DNA of 64,000 bases, from positions 62,001 through 126,000 of the forward strand of contig CANKBG010000001.1 of assembly GCA_947479935.1 (NCBI GenBank). Reading direction: 5' to 3'. Position 1 is the stretch's first letter, and every line of letters begins with the position of its first letter. The notes beneath the pieces were generated by a model. It made no database searches, was not told where the DNA came from, and was given only the letters and a program-made list of their open reading frames with translations. The position numbers and the translations under genes are program-made. Source of the DNA: Comamonadaceae bacterium. GTDB taxonomy: Bacteria; Pseudomonadota; Gammaproteobacteria; Burkholderiales; Burkholderiaceae_C. Positions 60,382 through 64,000 of the stretch are shown here, piece after piece.

Positions 60382-62580
60382 ATGAATTTCAAAATCCCAA
60401 CCGCTCTAGCCCTTGTCTCGTTGACAACCCCCTGGGCTTTGTCTCAAGTCACACCTGCTTCCAATGCCCCTGTGCAAGACATGGGCCGCGTTGAAATCAA
60501 AAGCAACCGCGACAACACCATGGAAGAGCGAAGGCAGTCCACCGCAGCAAAAATTGTGATTGGTAGAGAAGAGCTCGACAAACAAGGCGATAGCACCCTG
60601 GGTGAAGTTTTGAAACGTTTGCCTGGCGTCACCATTCAGGGCGCACCTGGTAGAGGCGGCGCCATTCGCATGCGGGGTTTGGGCGGCGGGTACACCCAGA
60701 TTCTTTTGGATGGCCAGCGCGTACCACCAGGGTTTTCAATTGAATCACTCACGCCAGAGATGGTGGAGAAAGTGGAAATTTTGCGTGCACCAACCGCAGA
60801 GACGGGAGCACGGGCCATTGCTGGCACCATCAATATTATTTTACGCGAGGGTCAGCGAGCCAACCCCGATGATTTGAAGGTCGGCAGTTCCTTTGAAAAT
60901 GGACACCGCTCAGAAGGTTTGAACTGGGTTCACAACCTCAAGTCTGAGCCGTTGAATGGAACCCTCACCGTCTCTGCCATGAACTCATGGCGACCTGAGG
61001 ACAATACCACCCTGACCGATTCCAGTGTCGATGCAGAAGGCCGTATGCCAGCTTGGTTTTCGCACCGAGAACGTCAGACCGCTAGCTTGGGACAACGCCA
61101 AGGCATGAATGCCAACGCCAGAATGATGTGGCGCGGTGAGCAAGGTAAAGCACTTGTTTTGATGCCCTTCATGGTGTATTCGGAATTCAGCAGTTTGGGG
61201 CATGTGGACTTGACTGAAAAAAAGTCCATCTATGGCATTCAACAGCCTTTTGCATCAGATGCAGCTAACACCACCAACAACAGCCGCTTTGTGATGACGC
61301 GGTTGAATGGTCAGTGGAACCAGCGTTTCTCGGCCAACGATAAATTTGAATTTAAGTTTGGGTTGGGTGAATCGCACTACAAGTACCGCTTTAGCCAAGT
61401 AGCCCAAGGTACAACGGGCTTGCTCAACACCATGGAAGAGTCACAAAGCTTCAAAGATTTGTCTCAATCTTGGAACGGCAAATTGACGCAAGTTTTGGCC
61501 AATGGCCACCAGTTTGTGAGTGGCCTTGAATTGGAGGGCGTGCGAAGAACGGAAGAGGCAGTTGCGGAGGTCTCAGATGAGGCCGGCAATATGCGCGCGC
61601 GCACCCAACGCTGGGCCATTTACACACAAGACGAATGGACGATCAACCCCAATTGGAGCGCGCATGCGGGCATCCGTTATGAAAGTATTCTGACCGAGGG
61701 TAGCAACGAAGAGGGCGACAAGCGCAACAAGAGCGGTGTTTTGACGCCCCTTTTGCATGCCGTTTGGAAGCCGGTGCCTGAAAGTCGTGATCAAGTGCGC
61801 ATGAGTCTCACGCGCAGTTATAAAACGCCCACCTTGTTCAATTTAGTGGCACGCACTGCATTGTCGCGTGAAGCAAATAGCCCGACGCGCCCCGATCGAA
61901 TTGGCAACCCTGGCTTGAAGCCCGAGTTGGCAACAGGAATTGACATTGCCGTAGAGCGCTACTTAGCAGAGGGTGGTGTGCTCAGTGCCAATATCTTCAG
62001 GCGCAACATCAGCGATTTGATTCGCTATGTGACCAGCGAGCGATATGACACCGTGTGGGCGCCAGGACAAAGGCGATTTGTTTCTAGCCCCCAAAACGTG
62101 GGGGATGCCACCACGCAAGGTTTGGAGTTGGAGGCGAAGTTCCGTTTGAATCAAGTTTGGGAAACAGCCCCCGCAGTAGATGTGAGAAGCAACTTGAGTT
62201 TCTTTGGTTCTCGTGTGCTGGATGTGATGGGGCCAAACAATCGCTTGGATCAACAGCCCAGTATGACGGCTAACTTTGGTGGTGATTACCGCATACGTGC
62301 CATTCCACTCACGCTTGGTGGCAACATCAACATCAACCCTGACTACACTACGCGTCGAGCAGATCAGCAATGGGCTTACCAGGGCTCGAAACGTGTCGTT
62401 GATGTTTATGGCCTTTGGCGGTTTTCTCCCGCAACTGCTTTGCGTGTAACCGTCAGCAATCTCACGCCACGTGATTACCTGACTGGGACCACTTACATTG
62501 GCAATGGCTTTTCAGAAACGGCCAACACCAACACGCGCAATTGGCAAAATGTTCAAGTGCGTCTAGAAATGAAAATTTAA
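60382..62580 (+). CDS. TonB-dependent outer-membrane receptor
   Basis: 732 residues. Signal peptide (LALVSLTTPWALS), then a plug domain with RVEIKSNRDNTMEERRQSTAAKIVIGREEL, LGEVLKRLPGVTIQG, IRMRGLGGGYTQILLDGQRVPPG and VEILRAPTAETGARAIAGTINIIL, followed by a beta barrel ending in RNWQNVQVRLEMKI, with the terminal strand needed for outer-membrane insertion. The ligand (siderophore, heme, cobalamin or other) cannot be told. No inner-membrane transporter lies beside it; an alpha/beta hydrolase follows 12 bases on. Confidence 0.93.
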   Translation: MNFKIPTALALVSLTTPWALSQVTPASNAPVQDMGRVEIKSNRDNTMEERRQSTAAKIVIGREELDKQGDSTLGEVLKRLPGVTIQGAPGRGGAIRMRGLGGGYTQILLDGQRVPPGFSIESLTPEMVEKVEILRAPTAETGARAIAGTINIILREGQRANPDDLKVGSSFENGHRSEGLNWVHNLKSEPLNGTLTVSAMNSWRPEDNTTLTDSSVDAEGRMPAWFSHRERQTASLGQRQGMNANARMMWRGEQGKALVLMPFMVYSEFSSLGHVDLTEKKSIYGIQQPFASDAANTTNNSRFVMTRLNGQWNQRFSANDKFEFKFGLGESHYKYRFSQVAQGTTGLLNTMEESQSFKDLSQSWNGKLTQVLANGHQFVSGLELEGVRRTEEAVAEVSDEAGNMRARTQRWAIYTQDEWTINPNWSAHAGIRYESILTEGSNEEGDKRNKSGVLTPLLHAVWKPVPESRDQVRMSLTRSYKTPTLFNLVARTALSREANSPTRPDRIGNPGLKPELATGIDIAVERYLAEGGVLSANIFRRNISDLIRYVTSERYDTVWAPGQRRFVSSPQNVGDATTQGLELEAKFRLNQVWETAPAVDVRSNLSFFGSRVLDVMGPNNRLDQQPSMTANFGGDYRIRAIPLTLGGNININPDYTTRRADQQWAYQGSKRVVDVYGLWRFSPATALRVTVSNLTPRDYLTGTTYIGNGFSETANTNTRNWQNVQVRLEMKI

Positions 62581-62592
62581 CCAAGGTATTCC

Positions 62593-63459
62593 ATGAACTC
62601 AAAAACTGCAGTTTGGTATGACAGCATGTACAACAACCGTGCGTTGGTGCCAGACCATGCTGCACATTTCTCTCAGTGGACTCAAACATCTGCAGATGCA
62701 CGTGCCACCTTGAAATGTACTCTTGACATTGCTTACGGTGATGGCCCCAATGAAACCTTGGACATCTTTCCGGCCAGCATTCCCAATGCACCCGTTGTGG
62801 TTTTTATTCATGGCGGCTATTGGCGCAGCCTTGACAAATCTGATCACTCGTTTGTCGCACCGCCTTTGCATGACATGGGCGCGTGTGTGGTGGTGGTGAA
62901 CTATGCATTGTGTCCTGGCACAGCCCAATTGCCTGTGACCATTCCAGACATTGCACATCAGATGGTCAAGGCCATGGCATGGACTTGGCAAAACATTGCT
63001 CAATATGGTGGTAACTCAAATAGCGTTACTGTGGCAGGACATTCAGCGGGCGGCCATCTGGCGGCCATGCTTTTGGCTTGCGATTGGCGAAGCGTCAATG
63101 CCAGTATGCCTGCTCATTGGATTCAAAAGGCGATGTCCATTTCTGGTTTGTACGATCTCACGCCACTGCGCAAAACGCCTTTTCTTCAAGACTCACTCAG
63201 GTTGACGGCCAAGCACGCTCGCATGGCCAGTCCAGCACTTTGGCCGCGGCCCCGAAAGGGTGTTTTGTACACGGTAGCGGGTGGGGATGAGAGTCCAGAA
63301 TTTTTACGGAACAACCGCTTGATTCATCAAAGTTGGGGGCCTCAAATTGTGCCCGTTTGTGAAGACTTGGCGGGCCTTAATCACTTCAGCATCGTGACCG
63401 ATTTGACAAAAAAAGGCACTCGATTGAGTGCCTTGATGAAGCAGTTGCTGCAGGCTTAA
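62593..63459 (+). CDS. Alpha/beta hydrolase (BD-FAE/kynurenine formamidase-like)
   Basis: 288 residues. The oxyanion motif FIHGGYWRSLDKSDHSF, nucleophile elbow GHSAGGHLAAML with Ser, and C-terminal His in GLNHFSIVTDL give a complete triad; the HGGYW form is typical of small esterases and formamidases of this group. It is probably co-transcribed with the TonB-dependent receptor, so it may hydrolyse an imported ester or conjugate (for example an esterified siderophore), but that is only a contextual guess. Confidence 0.88.
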   Translation: MNSKTAVWYDSMYNNRALVPDHAAHFSQWTQTSADARATLKCTLDIAYGDGPNETLDIFPASIPNAPVVVFIHGGYWRSLDKSDHSFVAPPLHDMGACVVVVNYALCPGTAQLPVTIPDIAHQMVKAMAWTWQNIAQYGGNSNSVTVAGHSAGGHLAAMLLACDWRSVNASMPAHWIQKAMSISGLYDLTPLRKTPFLQDSLRLTAKHARMASPALWPRPRKGVLYTVAGGDESPEFLRNNRLIHQSWGPQIVPVCEDLAGLNHFSIVTDLTKKGTRLSALMKQLLQA

Positions 63460-63496
63460 ACGTTTGTCAGCGCTTGGAGCCTTCAGCCAACAGTCT

Positions 63497-64000
63497 TTAT
63501 TCGGGTTCGATTTTGGCGTCGCGAACCACTTTACCCCATCGTGGTGCTTCAGTTTTAATCAAAGCTGCAAATTGCTCAGGTGAGCCGCCGCCCATTTCAT
63601 TGCCTTGGCTCAAGATTTTTTCTTTGACCTCTGGGTCTTGAAGGGCTTTGTTCATGGCGGCATTGAGCAATTTGACCAGATCGGCGGGCAAGCCTTTAGG
63701 GCCCACCAAGCCTTGCCAGTTTTGCACCTCTACTTCTGCAAAACCTTGTTCGGCCATGGTTGGCAGATCGGGCAACAGTGGTGAGCGTGTTTTGCTGGTA
63801 ATGGCCAATGCACGCAGACGTCCGCCTTTGATAGCAGGCATGGCAGAGTACATCTGTTCAAACATCATATTGACTTGGCCGCCCATGAGGTCAGTGGCGC
63901 CGGCAGAACCACTCTTGTAAGGCGCATGAATCATGTCCACCCCCGCAGCATGCTCTAGCAAAGCGCCACTCAGGTGGTGCGAGCCACCAATACCACCGGA
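63497..64000 (-). CDS. Bug-family substrate-binding protein (5' end outside window)
   Basis: The minus-strand frame stays open to the window end, so the N-terminus with the signal peptide is missing. The visible part has GGIGGSHHLSGALLEHAAGVDMIHAPYKSGSAGATDLMGGQVNMMFEQM (in parts GGIGGSHHLSGALLEHA and HAPYKSGSAGATDLMGG), and the C-terminal FAALIKTEAPRWGKVVRDAKIEPE, as in other Bug proteins. It is convergent with the hydrolase gene. Confidence 0.92.
   Translation of the reverse strand, partial: SGGIGGSHHLSGALLEHAAGVDMIHAPYKSGSAGATDLMGGQVNMMFEQMYSAMPAIKGGRLRALAITSKTRSPLLPDLPTMAEQGFAEVEVQNWQGLVGPKGLPADLVKLLNAAMNKALQDPEVKEKILSQGNEMGGGSPEQFAALIKTEAPRWGKVVRDAKIEPE

Noticed and set aside
1-64000. 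CRISPR array or rRNA operon
   Set aside because: No regularly spaced repeats and no rRNA sequence were seen in the window.

Overview
The window reads as chromosomal DNA of a betaproteobacterium, most likely Burkholderiales/Comamonadaceae. The signs are three tripartite-tricarboxylate (Bug) binding proteins, the urt/ure urea locus, a PuuD-type membrane urate oxidase, a CcmGHI cytochrome c maturation cluster and a B12-dependent ribonucleotide reductase. Gene density is high. No rRNA, CRISPR array or insertion sequence is visible; there is one tRNA gene. The first gene (ccmG) and the last (a Bug protein) are cut by the window edges.

Layout. 1-2.2 kb: end of a ccm operon (ccmG-ccmH-ccmI). 2.2-10.9 kb: nrdJ behind a conspicuous hairpin, an acyl-CoA dehydrogenase, then a minus-strand set of a spermidine-synthase-like membrane protein, a Bug protein and a flavin monooxygenase. 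11.0-16.3 kb: a compact AT-rich integrative element inserted in the 3' end of tRNA-Ser(UGA) and bounded by 14-bp direct repeats. It carries a P4-type integrase, an AlpA regulator, a MobV relaxase, a P27-type small terminase, an XRE repressor, a lipoprotein and an integrase-coupled protein of unknown function. 16.4-27.9 kb: urease structural and accessory genes (minus strand) diverging from the urtABCDE urea ABC transporter (plus strand), with sigma-54 promoter motifs on both sides of the divergent region; ureD lies apart, convergent to urtE. 27.9-30.1 kb: a potassium channel with two voltage-sensor domains but one pore, and a small membrane-anchored partner. 30.3-46.2 kb: purine-ring degradation (nitT-type ABC transporter, M20 hydrolase, a UraD-AllC fusion, puuE, a GntR regulator, hiuH, xdhABC, puuD, 8-oxoguanine deaminase). 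46.3-53 kb: glycerate kinase, a Crp/Fnr-type regulator and a BMP-type (nucleoside/purine-like) ABC transporter. 53-64 kb: a double M16 peptidase, a second BMP protein, a Bug protein, dcd, a DEAD-box helicase, a TonB-dependent receptor, an alpha/beta hydrolase and a partial Bug gene.

How it works together. The genes from about 16 to 53 kb form a nitrogen-scavenging block. Guanine-derived purines and xanthine are converted to urate (8-oxoguanine deaminase, XDH), then to 5-hydroxyisourate (PuuD), OHCU (HiuH), allantoin (UraD), allantoate (PuuE) and ureidoglycine (AllC). Urea released later can be hydrolysed by the urease in this window, and glyoxylate carbon can leave through glycerate kinase. 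Enzymes for the ureidoglycine and ureidoglycolate steps are not recognisable; the unusual M20 hydrolase is a candidate. Two regulatory layers can be read: sigma-54 (-24/-12) motifs before urtA, ureA and the nitT-type binding protein, and a shared palindrome AAAGTGTATACACTTT (or near copies) before the nitT-type operon, between gntR and hiuH, and before puuD.

The most unusual items are the 5.2-kb element that combines a conjugative relaxase with a phage small terminase, the tandem voltage-sensor channel, and the UraD-AllC fusion.
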